From NCBI RefSeq assembly GCF_001514205.1, contig NZ_KQ948773.1:1-64000 (forward strand): a DNA stretch of 64,000 nt, given 5' to 3'. How positions within the stretch are numbered: the first letter of the stretch is position 1; each line of letters opens with the position of its first letter. Origin of the DNA: Streptomyces griseoruber (lineage in GTDB: Bacteria; Actinomycetota; Actinomycetes; Streptomycetales; Streptomycetaceae). The translations under genes were made by a program, and so were the position numbers. The notes beneath the pieces were generated by a model that saw only the letters and a program-made list of their open reading frames with translations, was not told where the DNA came from and ran no database searches. Shown piece by piece: positions 8,149-16,245 of this stretch.

Positions 8149-9489
8149 TCAGCCGGTGAAGGCGTCGATGCCCTCCGGGGTGCCCACGCCGGTGGGGCCG
8201 TCGTAGCCCGACTTGGCGGTGCACAGGTAGCTCGCGCTGGAGGAGCAGGTGCCGTTGCTGCCGCTGGTGACGTCGTTCAGGGACGAGGTGCCGAGGTAGG
8301 CGTAGGGGTACGAGGCCGGGTAGTCGCTGCTGCCGGGGGTGCCGGCGAGGGCGTAGACCGCGGCGATGATGGGCGCGGAGGCGCTGGTGCCGCCGAAGGT
8401 GTACCAGCCGGCGGTGACGCCGTAGGAGTCGTAGACGGAGACCCCGGTGGCGGGGTCGGCGACGGCGGAGACGTCGGAGATGGTGCGCTTGGAGCAGCCG
8501 GTGTCGGTCTGCCAGCTGGGCTTGGCGTCGTAGGAGGAGCAGCCGGAGCCGGTGCCCTCGGTGGAGCTGGTGTTCCAGACCTTCTCGGTCCAGCCGCGGG
8601 TGGTGGAGGACGAGGACGACAGGGCGGTGCCGCCCACCGACGTCACGTACTTGGAAGCGGCCGGGTATTCGGCGCCGTAGCCCTCGTCGCCGGCGCTGAC
8701 GGTGATGGCGACGCCCGCGTGGTTGAAGTACGAGGAGTCGTACGAGGTGTCCGAGGAGGACTCGGAGCCGCCGTAGCTGTTGGAGACGTACTTCGCGCCG
8801 AGGGTGACGGCCCGGTTCACCGCGGTGCCGAGGTTGGCCATGGTGGCGGACTTGGCCTCGACGAGCAGGATGTTGCAGTTCGGGCAGGCGGCGCTGGCCA
8901 TGTCGAGGTCGAGGGACTCCTCCTCGGCCCAGCCGCTGTCGGCGGAGGGGAGCGAGGTGGTGGAGCCGGTCTGGCTGACCTTCTTGAAGCAGCCGTTGGC
9001 GGTGGTGCAGGCGGAGAGGCCGTAGTAGGAGCGGTACTTCGCGAGGTCGGCCTCGGCGTTCGGGTCGTCGTAGGCGTCGACGATCGCGATGGTCTCGCCG
9101 GAGCCGTTGTCGGCGGCGGCGTCGGTCAGGCCGTAGGCGTCCTGGAGGTCGGAGGGGCCGTAGCCGGTGGGGCTGGCGGCGGCGGCCTTGGGGGTGACCT
9201 GCGCGGTGTCGCCGGTCCGCCGGGCCTGCGCCTTCTGGAAGGCGGTGGTGCCGCCGGTGACGCGGAAGGAGTCGCAGGCGAGTTCGCCGTGGTGCTTGGG
9301 GGTGGCGCAGGGGGTTGCCGACCAGGTGACCTTCGAGGGTGTGGCGGTGGAGCCGGTGGGGGCCGCGTTCGCGTGGGCCGCGGTGCCGAGGCCGGCGAGC
9401 ACGAGGGCCGCGGTGCCGAGGAGGGAGGCACCGGCACGGCGCCATCTGCCGGGGGCGGCAGAGGGGTTGGGGGAAGTCGTCGTACGCAA
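8149..9489 (-). CDS. Secreted S53 (sedolisin) family serine-carboxyl protease
   Basis: A 446-residue exported protease. The N-terminus has a basic segment and hydrophobic core ending near HANA (about residue 42). Sedolisin catalytic residues are recognisable: Glu190 and Asp194 in AEEESLDLDM (E-x-x-L-D pattern), oxyanion Asp268 in SAGDEG, and nucleophile Ser369 in GGTSASAP. A C-terminal DGPTGVGTP segment resembles the calcium-binding end. The propeptide is short, about 100 residues against nearly 200 in classical sedolisins. The TTG start at 9489 is supported by AGGAG seven bases upstream. It probably degrades extracellular protein. It is monocistronic, with its own terminator. Confidence 0.88.
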   Translation of the reverse strand: MRTTTSPNPSAAPGRWRRAGASLLGTAALVLAGLGTAAHANAAPTGSTATPSKVTWSATPCATPKHHGELACDSFRVTGGTTAFQKAQARRTGDTAQVTPKAAAASPTGYGPSDLQDAYGLTDAAADNGSGETIAIVDAYDDPNAEADLAKYRSYYGLSACTTANGCFKKVSQTGSTTSLPSADSGWAEEESLDLDMASAACPNCNILLVEAKSATMANLGTAVNRAVTLGAKYVSNSYGGSESSSDTSYDSSYFNHAGVAITVSAGDEGYGAEYPAASKYVTSVGGTALSSSSSTTRGWTEKVWNTSSTEGTGSGCSSYDAKPSWQTDTGCSKRTISDVSAVADPATGVSVYDSYGVTAGWYTFGGTSASAPIIAAVYALAGTPGSSDYPASYPYAYLGTSSLNDVTSGSNGTCSSSASYLCTAKSGYDGPTGVGTPEGIDAFTG

Positions 9490-9859
9490 CGGACAGCTCC
9501 TGATGGTGGGTGACAGGGGCGGTGCGGGTGGGGGTGATGCGTTGCCGTCGGTACGTGGTCCCCGGCGGCGGGCGGCGGCCCGCGACGACTGTGCGCTTGT
9601 TGAGTACGCGACAACAAGGAGGGTTGCGGAGTTCTGACTTCCGCCTTACTGAAGGGGGTTGGAGGATTGCTGGGCGATGGTGGGACCATGGTGGGGGGAT
9701 GGGCGGGACTTGACTCGGGGCGCAGGAAGGTCACGGGGTGAAGGCAGCCTTGCCGTCCGACGGGGCGCCTGCCCGCCAGGTGACGGAACAGGGCGGTGTC
9801 GCCAGGGCTGCGTGCGAAGCGCCGTGGACAGTGCCGTACCCCCTTGGGATCATCCGTGC
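9490..9859. other. Intergenic region between the S53 protease and a small ORF
   Basis: About 370 bases without a gene I can support. It holds the AGGAG ribosome-binding site of the divergent protease gene and must contain its promoter. Several short open frames cross it but none has a plausible start, composition or family resemblance. I see no repeat or RNA motif. Confidence 0.5.
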
Positions 9860-10081
9860 ATGGATGAGAACGAAGCACGTGACATCGCTGTCGACTTTCT
9901 GTTGGCCAGCGCGTCGGACGCCGCTGAGTGGAAGATGCAGGGACCGTCCAGGCAGGTCCTGGTCCACTCGACTGGGCGCCGCGAATGCCTTGTCTTCGGC
10001 TTCTGGCCGCCCAGCGGTTCGTCGGAGGATCCCCTTCGGATCGGTGTTGATCCGGAAACGCGCGAGGCCTTCGTGGTGTGA
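9860..10081 (+). CDS. Small hypothetical protein (73 aa)
   Basis: A short acidic protein beginning MDENEARDIAVDFLL and ending GVDPETREAFVV. The pattern of an N-terminal helix, a V-H-S strand and a closing 'VDPETREAFVV' strand resembles small YrhB/Imm35-type proteins, but the match is by eye only and the function is unknown. The ATG at 9860 has no strong Shine-Dalgarno sequence. It stands alone between the protease and the secreted-protein/ABC unit. Confidence 0.45.
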   Translation: MDENEARDIAVDFLLASASDAAEWKMQGPSRQVLVHSTGRRECLVFGFWPPSGSSEDPLRIGVDPETREAFVV

Positions 10082-10268
10082 GGTTCCACCGATGACGTCG
10101 GGGCGCAGTGCGACGATTCGGGCCCCATGCTCAGATGTTGCTCAAGAGGTGGTGCGAGTGTGGCGATAACGCTGCTACGTTCTGGCACGACCACGGGGGT
10201 TACACGGCTCTTTCTGACCAGGTGAGCCTTGTTTTCCCCTGCTCGCAGTTCACAGGGGAGGAAACACA

Positions 10269-10787
10269 GTGCACAGCACTTTCGTCCGGCGTGCCGTTGC
10301 GGTGGCAGCCGGAGTGTTCATTTCTGCGGGAGTCGTGCCGAGCGCGGCATATGCCATCGACGAAGTACGTGAGTGGAATAGCAAGTCCGAGCCGCTTACG
10401 GAGAAGTCGTACGGCAGTACCGGCAAGGCCTACGGGAAGTGGAAGGTCACCCAGACCTCGGACGGCACCAAGTCCAAGGCCTACGGGTACAGCAAGTTGT
10501 CCTACCAGGCCGACAACCACAAGGTGTACTTCGACCTCGACACTCATCTGAACGCCGGGTACTGCACGCAGGTCAGCAAGTACATGTCGTGCAGCAAGGA
10601 GTACTACTACTACAAGAGTGACGAGGGGAAGCACCACGACAGCAGTGCCTGGACCTACAACACGGCTCAGACGGGTGTGACGGGGGCCGCCGACTACGCG
10701 CGTGCGGGAATGGCCACCTGCCTCGACATACCCGCCCGCCCCGACACCTGCTCGGGCCGGACGTACACCGCTGGCGGAAAGTACTAG
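10269..10787 (+). CDS. Small secreted Tyr/Lys-rich protein upstream of an ABC system
   Basis: A 172-residue protein with a clear Sec signal peptide (basic MHSTFVRR, hydrophobic core, AYA cleavage site near residue 29). The mature part of about 143 residues is rich in Tyr, Lys, Ser and Gly, with motifs such as KAYGKWKV and EYYYYKSDEG, and four Cys that could form two disulfides. I recognise no family. GGGGAGG lies five to eight bases before the GTG start. An ATPase and two membrane proteins follow, so it may be exported by, sensed by or protected against by that ABC unit, but this is inference. Its Cys and Tyr pattern does not fit lactococcin 972 bacteriocins well. Confidence 0.75.
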   Translation: MHSTFVRRAVAVAAGVFISAGVVPSAAYAIDEVREWNSKSEPLTEKSYGSTGKAYGKWKVTQTSDGTKSKAYGYSKLSYQADNHKVYFDLDTHLNAGYCTQVSKYMSCSKEYYYYKSDEGKHHDSSAWTYNTAQTGVTGAADYARAGMATCLDIPARPDTCSGRTYTAGGKY

Positions 10788-10908
10788 TCGATTTCGCCTG
10801 TGGCCCGCCCCGCTCCGGCCCGTCCGAGGTGCTCGGTACCGCCGAGTACATGGCGACGGACGGCCGGGGCGGGCCCGTCCGGGCGCCGGTGCCGGGAGGC
10901 ATTCCGTC

Positions 10909-11640
10909 ATGAGTGAGTTTGCACTGCACTGCGAAGAACTGGTCAGGCGTCACAGGAGCGGGTTCGAGCTGGGCCCGCTCTCCCTTGTGCTGACTCCCGG
11001 GGTGACCTGCCTCGTGGGTCCGAACGGAGCCGGAAAGTCGACCTTCTTCCGGCTTGCGGCAGGGATCGAGAAGCCGAACTCGGGGAAGGTCTTCCTGAAG
11101 ACGGCGGATGGTCCGGACCAGAAAACCACCCTTGGTTATCTCCCGCAGGACCCCGAACTTCCCAAGAAAGCGACCTGCGAGGAATTCCTGCAGTACGTGG
11201 CCTGGGTGCACCGAGTTCCCGCAGCCAACCGGAACGCACACATCACGGTGGCTCTTGAGCGCACCGGGCTGGCGGAGAGAAGGAAATCGCGAATAGGCAG
11301 CCTTTCGGGAGGAATGGCCCGACGGCTCGGCATCGCGGGCGCGCTTGTTCATGATCCCTCGGTTCTGTTCCTCGACGAGCCGACGGTGGGCCTCGACCCG
11401 CGCCAGCGCATAGCCCTGCGCGACACCGTCTCGACAATCAGCGGCGGCCGTATCGTGATCGTCTCGACGCATCTGGTCGAGGACATCCGTGGTCTCGCCG
11501 ACCGGGTGATCGTCCTCAACTCCGGTTCTGTCGTTTTCGACGGCGGTGTGGCCGAGCTGGAGAAGTCGGCGGATTCTGACGCTCCGGGTGACACCGATCT
11601 CGAGAAGGCGCTGGCCACTGTCATGGGGGAGGCGGAGTAG
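10909..11640 (+). CDS. ABC transporter ATP-binding protein
   Basis: A 243-residue nucleotide-binding subunit with Walker A GPNGAGKST, Q-loop GYLPQDPELP, signature LSGGMARRL, Walker B VLFLDEPTVGLD and H-loop STHLVED. It should energise the membrane proteins encoded just downstream. I chose the ATG at 10909, preceded by GGGAGG at the right distance, rather than the longer open frame from 10702. Its stop TAG overlaps the GTG of the next gene. The sequence, including YLPQ.P and DEPTVGLDP.QR, closely resembles the ATPase at 39.7-40.5 kb, so the two belong to one subfamily. Confidence 0.93.
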   Translation: MSEFALHCEELVRRHRSGFELGPLSLVLTPGVTCLVGPNGAGKSTFFRLAAGIEKPNSGKVFLKTADGPDQKTTLGYLPQDPELPKKATCEEFLQYVAWVHRVPAANRNAHITVALERTGLAERRKSRIGSLSGGMARRLGIAGALVHDPSVLFLDEPTVGLDPRQRIALRDTVSTISGGRIVIVSTHLVEDIRGLADRVIVLNSGSVVFDGGVAELEKSADSDAPGDTDLEKALATVMGEAE

Positions 11641-12890
11641 TGCTTTCCGTTCGCTACGTGCTGAAGACGCTGCTGGGGCCTTGGGCGCTCCTGGCGGTGA
11701 TTCCCCTTGAAGTGACGAACTTCGTCCTGCGCGGCATGCCATGGCGCGGTGAGACGCTGTGGACGACCGACTGGTTCGCCATCACGCTGTTCATCACGGG
11801 GCCGATCCTGTGCGGTGCGGCCGCCGTGGACGCAGCCCGTCTGTCCCGGGACGGGAACTTCCACCTCGTGTCGGCGGTACCGCGCCCCTACCGCCCGTAT
11901 CTGCGAGCCGCTGCCTGGGCCGCGCTGCCGGCGGTGGCCGTCCATGTGATCACCGTGTGCGTTGCCCTCGTCTTTGGAGGCTTCTACGGCGACTTCTCGG
12001 CGACCTGGACAGCCGTCGCGCTACTCGTGCAGTGCGCGGCCCTGTGCTGGTACGTGGCCATGGGATCCGCCGTGGGGCGGTTCGCCGGTCCGCTGGTCGC
12101 GGGCATTGCCGCAGCGGCGGGTTCGTTCGCCTTCTCCTACTTCTTCTCCTACCCGGAGGACTCGTTCGGCCTGCTCGATCTCGGCGGAGCGACCGTGTCC
12201 AGGCTGGGATATGAGTACCGGCCCGCCTATCTGCTCACGCAGCTGGTGCTGTTCACGGTGACCGCCGTGGTGGCACTGTTGGTTGTTCCCTCCATCAGTT
12301 CCGGGATCCGCGTCCCGTCCAGGGCCGGGACCGCAGCGCTGGGCGCCGTGCTGGCGGCCGTTGTGCTGAGCCCCCAGGTCCCCCTGACTGATCGGCTCTC
12401 CTCGCATCCCGTGCGTCCGACACAGTGCGTCGGCAAGGCACCGAAGATCTGCGTCTACCCGGAACACCACCGGGTCAACGATCGAACCGTCGAGTACGTC
12501 GAGACCCTGGTGCGGGCCGCGCGGTCGGCGGGCTACGCCGCTCTCGTTCCTGACCGTGTCGATGTCATGAGCCGGACGTATCGGCCGCAGAACCCCGGTG
12601 TGCAGGGCCTTGAGGTCGACCCCGACGGTTATGACAGCGGTGTCGTCGACATCCGGTCCATCGCGGACTCGTTGACGACTCCGTACCACTGCGACGCCCT
12701 CTACGACGACAGCCGGCCGCCCGGCGACAGATACTGGATCCGTCATCACTCGCTGACCAAGACCCTGCTCGACGCGGCAGACGTGCGGTTCGACGACGGT
12801 GAGTACATTCCCGGCTCGCAGGTGCTCACTCCGGAGGCGGCGGGCTCGGTCGTCGCCGACTTCAAGTCCTGCGCGCTGGAGACCCCGTGA
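11640..12890 (+). CDS. ABC transporter membrane protein with C-terminal extracytoplasmic domain
   Basis: A 416-residue protein with about six membrane helices in the first 260 residues, then a soluble domain of about 150 residues carrying four Cys (PTQCVGKAPKICVYPEHHRV, YHCDALYDD and a late Cys). Topology places the soluble domain outside. The GTG start overlaps the ATPase stop and its own stop overlaps the next start (GTGA), so all three are translationally coupled. Substrate is unknown. The layout of helices plus a Cys-containing outer domain is also found in the permease at 40.5-42.1 kb. Confidence 0.85.
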   Translation: MLSVRYVLKTLLGPWALLAVIPLEVTNFVLRGMPWRGETLWTTDWFAITLFITGPILCGAAAVDAARLSRDGNFHLVSAVPRPYRPYLRAAAWAALPAVAVHVITVCVALVFGGFYGDFSATWTAVALLVQCAALCWYVAMGSAVGRFAGPLVAGIAAAAGSFAFSYFFSYPEDSFGLLDLGGATVSRLGYEYRPAYLLTQLVLFTVTAVVALLVVPSISSGIRVPSRAGTAALGAVLAAVVLSPQVPLTDRLSSHPVRPTQCVGKAPKICVYPEHHRVNDRTVEYVETLVRAARSAGYAALVPDRVDVMSRTYRPQNPGVQGLEVDPDGYDSGVVDIRSIADSLTTPYHCDALYDDSRPPGDRYWIRHHSLTKTLLDAADVRFDDGEYIPGSQVLTPEAAGSVVADFKSCALETP

Positions 12891-13510
12891 CGACGGCCTG
12901 GAGCACGGTCCGGGCCTGGTGCGCGGTGCACGCCACGCGACAGGCTGCCCTGCTCCTCGGAGCGACCGCGCTCCTCTCGCTGCTGGGAGCGCGGTCGGCG
13001 CTGTCGGGCCTGGGTGTCTTTTTCTTCGAGACGCCGGTGCCGTTGCTGCTGCTGGTGCCGACTCTGAGCGGGGTGGCGGTCGGGATCGGTTGTCACCGGA
13101 TGGCGCGCGTTCCGCTCCCCGAACCGCCCCGGGTTCTGGCGGCCCGGTTCTTTTGGTGCCTTGGTCTCACCGCCGTGGGCGCGGTGTCGGTCACCGTGGC
13201 GCAGCTTGCTGGATCCCCGGTCGAGGCAGGGGCGAGCCTGCGTAATGTGCTGCTGCACGCGGGTCTCGCGGTTCTCACCACCCTGTTTCTTGGACCGGCC
13301 GTCGCCTGGCTGCCGTCCATGGCTCTGACGCTCGTCGCCATGCTGTACGGCCACTCGCAGTCGGGACCCGAGGTCTACTGGTGGGCAGGCCTCCTGGAGG
13401 ACCAGGTCACCGAAGGGCAGTGGTGGGTTGTCGGCGCGCTGTTCGTGGGTTCCGCGACGACCTACGCGATTGCGGCGCCCGTGCGTGACCGGCGGCTGCG
13501 GATCCGTTAG
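12887..13510 (+). CDS. Small polytopic membrane protein of the ABC unit
   Basis: A 207-residue protein with about five to six hydrophobic helices and no recognised motif. Its GTG start overlaps the TGA of the preceding permease, so it is the third gene of a coupled operon and probably a second membrane subunit. The counterpart in the second ABC unit of this window is the 250-residue membrane protein at 42.1-42.9 kb. It converges on a DUF397 gene, overlapping it by 4 bases at the stops. Confidence 0.8.
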   Translation: MTTAWSTVRAWCAVHATRQAALLLGATALLSLLGARSALSGLGVFFFETPVPLLLLVPTLSGVAVGIGCHRMARVPLPEPPRVLAARFFWCLGLTAVGAVSVTVAQLAGSPVEAGASLRNVLLHAGLAVLTTLFLGPAVAWLPSMALTLVAMLYGHSQSGPEVYWWAGLLEDQVTEGQWWVVGALFVGSATTYAIAAPVRDRRLRIR

Positions 13511-13770
13511 CCGTCGGTTTCCATGTCGGCCACGCCCTCCACGAAGTGGTCGAACTCGCCTGCCTGGACGCCGAGGACGAAGGCGTCCCACTTGCGGCGG
13601 TTCGTCGTGACGACGTTCTCCGGGGCGCTGGTCTCGCGGAGGTAGACGGGGGCCTCGCCGTCGTCGTCCCCGTCTACCTCGCCGAAGGCGATCTCGATCC
13701 ATGGTCCGGGGCCGGTCGCCTCCGGCGGGGCGGCGCGGATCCAGGTGAGGTCGGGGGGGATGTCAGACAT
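13507..13770 (-). CDS. DUF397 protein of a WhiJ-type locus
   Basis: An acidic 87-residue DUF397 protein with W-I-R-A near the N-terminus, a central VYLRETSAPENVV corresponding to the V-x-V-R-D-S-K strand, and the family's ending WDAFVLGVQAGEFDHF. DUF397 proteins are found next to XRE/DUF5753 regulators in Streptomyces and are thought to work with them as paired regulators. It overlaps the second DUF397 gene by 8 bases and is the last gene of the minus-strand WhiJ-like operon. Confidence 0.88.
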   Translation of the reverse strand: MSDIPPDLTWIRAAPPEATGPGPWIEIAFGEVDGDDDGEAPVYLRETSAPENVVTTNRRKWDAFVLGVQAGEFDHFVEGVADMETDG

Positions 13771-13948
13771 GGGGGGCGTCCTTCTTGAGGGCGGTGAGGA
13801 GGGAGAGGAAGGCGGCGGGGGTGGTGGTGAGTATCGCTTCGCGGGGGTCGGCGGATTCGGTGAGATGGATGGTGCGGGGGGTGGTGGCTATGTGGACGCA
13901 GGAGTTGCCTTCGGAGCAGTACGACGATTTCTGCCAGGTCGGGTTCAT
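13763..13948 (-). CDS. DUF397 protein of a WhiJ-type locus
   Basis: A 61-residue DUF397 protein with the N-terminal W-Q-K-S-S-Y-C and NSCVHIA (equivalent to the usual C-V-E-V-A) and a divergent second half (HLTESADPREAI in place of V-R-D-S-K). It lies 11 bases after the XRE/DUF5753 regulator, so co-transcription is likely. Two DUF397 genes behind one regulator is also the arrangement at 53-54.2 kb. Confidence 0.85.
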   Translation of the reverse strand: MNPTWQKSSYCSEGNSCVHIATTPRTIHLTESADPREAILTTTPAAFLSLLTALKKDAPHV

Positions 13949-13959
13949 GGGGGCTCCCT

Positions 13960-14805
13960 TCAGAGCTCGCGCATCACGTGCTGGATGAGGTCTCGGGTTT
14001 TCTCAGGTGAGAGGGCGACGGCCTCGATGCGGGTGAACAGCGTCCGGTACTTGTGCAGCTGCGCCTCGGCATCGAGGAACGCGATGCCGTGCGACTGATC
14101 GAGGTGGACGGTGTCCAGCTGGGCCACCGGACCGTGCGCGTAGTAGATCGACTGACCCGATCCGGGATACGCGCCGGCGTCGAAGGTGATGGCCCGCAGG
14201 GTGATGTGGTCGTGCTCGCTCATGTCCAGCAGGTAATGCAACTGCTCGCGAGCCACAGTGGGGCCGCCGACCTTCATGCGCAGGGCTGCCTCGTGGACGA
14301 TGGCCTCGTACGGGGTCGGGTTGTCCGTGCGGTAGAGGATCGTCTGCCGCTTGACGCGGAACGAGAGCCGGTGCTCGATGTCGGGTGGCGAGAGCTCGGT
14401 GACTGCCTGGCGGAAGATCTCCAGCGCGTAGGCGCGGGTCTGGAGGAGGCCAGGTACGCGGGCGGTCGTCGAGTCACGGATGGCCAGGGCGTGGTGTTCG
14501 AGCTCGGCCAGATCGAGGAGAGCGCCGGGGAGCAGGTCGCGGTACTGCTCCCACCAGCCGCGTGAGCGGTCGGAGGTCATGCCGCTGAGGGCTTCGATGA
14601 GCGGGGTGTCGGCGCAGCCGTAGTGCTGTGCGAGTGCGCGGACGCGCTCGGGGCTCACGCCTACCCGTCCGGCCTCCATGTTGCTGACCTGGGCTTGCTT
14701 GATGCCCATCAGTTGACCGGCCTCGGTCGCGGTCAGGCCCGCTTGCTCGCGGAGTTTGCGCAGCTCGGCGCCGAACCGTAGCTGGCGTCCCGTTGGGTTC
14801 CGCAC
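13960..14805 (-). CDS. XRE/DUF5753 transcriptional regulator, WhiJ-like
   Basis: A 281-residue regulator. Residues about 8-65 form an XRE helix-turn-helix (LRKLREQAGLTATEAGQLMG and QAQVSNMEAGRVG), and the rest is a DUF5753 domain marked by RVPGLLQTRAYALEIFRQAV. Relatives such as WhiJ influence development in Streptomyces and usually sit beside DUF397 genes and a histidine-kinase-like ATP-binding protein, as here. The GTG start at 14805 has AAGGAGG about nine bases upstream. It is divergent from the ATP-binding gene at 15005 across a 199-base gap that should hold both promoters. Confidence 0.92.
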   Translation of the reverse strand: MRNPTGRQLRFGAELRKLREQAGLTATEAGQLMGIKQAQVSNMEAGRVGVSPERVRALAQHYGCADTPLIEALSGMTSDRSRGWWEQYRDLLPGALLDLAELEHHALAIRDSTTARVPGLLQTRAYALEIFRQAVTELSPPDIEHRLSFRVKRQTILYRTDNPTPYEAIVHEAALRMKVGGPTVAREQLHYLLDMSEHDHITLRAITFDAGAYPGSGQSIYYAHGPVAQLDTVHLDQSHGIAFLDAEAQLHKYRTLFTRIEAVALSPEKTRDLIQHVMREL

Positions 14806-15004
14806 GGGCTTGCTGCCTCCTTGGTGTCACCCACACGGGTGCTAGTTAATGCAATCATCGAGATTCGGTGAATGTATAAACCGGATACCCGCTACCTTGC
14901 AACTGGGCCCCTCGCCCCAGAAGTACACCGCCCGACGGGGCGGCACCGTCACTGGGTCGCAACCATCCGCATGCTTCCAACTCCCCACAGTGATCGGATA
15001 TCCC

Positions 15005-15427
15005 ATGCCCACGGTAACCCCGCCCTGGACCTACAGCCTCCAACTCCCCCACGATCCACGGTCACCAGGCATCGCCCGGGCCACTCTCCGCACCATCCTC
15101 TCCGCCCGGCTCCTCGCCGAACTCACGCCCACGGCCGAACTCCTCGCTGCCGAACTTCTCGCCAACGCCCACCTTCACACCAGCGGTCCCTACGCCCTCC
15201 GGCTGCGTTCTGCGGAATCGGGAGGGGTTCGTGTCGGAGTCTGGGACACGGACCCTCACGTGCCGTCCGGGTTCGTCCTCGCGGAGGGGCTCTCCACCGT
15301 CGTACCGCCGGACCTCGGAGGGGAAAACGGGCGCGGGCTGCATCTCCTGCGGGCCTACGCCGACACATGGGGGGTCACCGAGCTGGGCGGGAGTGGCGGG
15401 AAGGTGCTGTGGGCCGAGTGCCAGTGA
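15005..15427 (+). CDS. ATP-binding (HATPase_c, anti-sigma-like) protein of the WhiJ-type locus
   Basis: A 140-residue GHKL-type ATPase domain without kinase dimerisation parts. The N box is AELLANAHLH, the G1 region is VWDTDPHVP (D-x-D-P rather than D-x-G-x-G) and the G2 lid is GENGRGLHLL. This is the small protein commonly found beside WhiJ-like XRE regulators in Streptomyces and may act like an anti-sigma or partner-switching kinase. I took the ATG at 15005; a longer frame exists from 14849 without a good start. It is divergent from the regulator gene. Confidence 0.87.
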   Translation: MPTVTPPWTYSLQLPHDPRSPGIARATLRTILSARLLAELTPTAELLAAELLANAHLHTSGPYALRLRSAESGGVRVGVWDTDPHVPSGFVLAEGLSTVVPPDLGGENGRGLHLLRAYADTWGVTELGGSGGKVLWAECQ

Positions 15428-15591
15428 TGCGCCCGGGAAACGTGAGCACATGCGCGCAGCGGACCACGGAGGCGGGAGCAGAGGCCGCACAGTACGGTGG
15501 ATGCGACGCCGAACGGGATGCCGGACCTCCTACCGAACCCGCTCGTGCGGCTGAGGACGCCGAAGGGATCGAGGGACGGAGGCAGCGAGTC

Positions 15592-16188
15592 ATGTCCGTG
15601 TCGCCGGGCGCCTGGCCCCCCCACCTGCGACCCCGTCCGGGGAACCTGCGCGAGATCGCCGAGAAGCTCGAGAGTGCGACGGGTCTGCGCGTGCAGATCG
15701 TGGGAGGAAAGCTCGTGATGTCCCCGACTCCGCGTGGGAAGCACGCGGGCGTGGTGAAACGGCTTCGGCGGCAGCTTGAGAGGGTGACTCTGCCTGACGG
15801 GCTGGACGTGTACGAGGTGTCCTCGATCGCCCTGCCGGAAGACCCGGAGGACTACGTGACACCCGACCTGATCGTCCTTCCCGTGGAATGGGAGGAGGAC
15901 GACGGCTGGCTGGCCGCCGCTGAGGATGCCGCGCTCGCCGTCGAGGTCATCTCCCAGTCCGAGAAGTCCCGGGATATTAGGGACAAGGCCGACTGGTACG
16001 CCGTCGCCCGTGTCCCCGTCCTTCTCGTGATGGACCCTCGCAAGGGCACCTGGGCCCTGCACACCCACCCGGACAACGGCTCCTACCGAGACGTACTGCC
16101 CGGCAAGTTCGGGGAGCCCGTGAAGCTGCCCGAGCCATTCGACATCGAGGTCGCCACCGACGGCTTCCCGGTGTACGGCACGCGGTAG
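15592..16188 (+). CDS. Uma2 family (DUF820) endonuclease-fold protein
   Basis: A 198-residue PD-(D/E)xK-fold protein of the Uma2 family, which is abundant in Streptomyces and cyanobacteria and whose role is unsettled. The catalytic pattern is visible: TPDLIVLP supplies the Asp, AVEVISQSEKSRDIRDKADW supplies Glu and Lys, and WYAVARVPVLLVMDP follows in family style. ACGGAGG precedes the ATG at a good distance. It sits alone between the ATP-binding gene and a trypsin-like protease gene. Confidence 0.9.
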   Translation: MSVSPGAWPPHLRPRPGNLREIAEKLESATGLRVQIVGGKLVMSPTPRGKHAGVVKRLRRQLERVTLPDGLDVYEVSSIALPEDPEDYVTPDLIVLPVEWEEDDGWLAAAEDAALAVEVISQSEKSRDIRDKADWYAVARVPVLLVMDPRKGTWALHTHPDNGSYRDVLPGKFGEPVKLPEPFDIEVATDGFPVYGTR

Positions 16189-16245
16189 CCCACGTCTCCC
16201 GTTGCGTCTGAGGTTCCTCTCACTTTGGTGGGACACAGTAGGCGG

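Noticed and set aside
10269-10787. Lactococcin 972-type bacteriocin
   Set aside because: Signal peptide and neighbouring ABC genes fit, but the mature protein is too long and lacks the W-x-Y-G opening pattern of that family.
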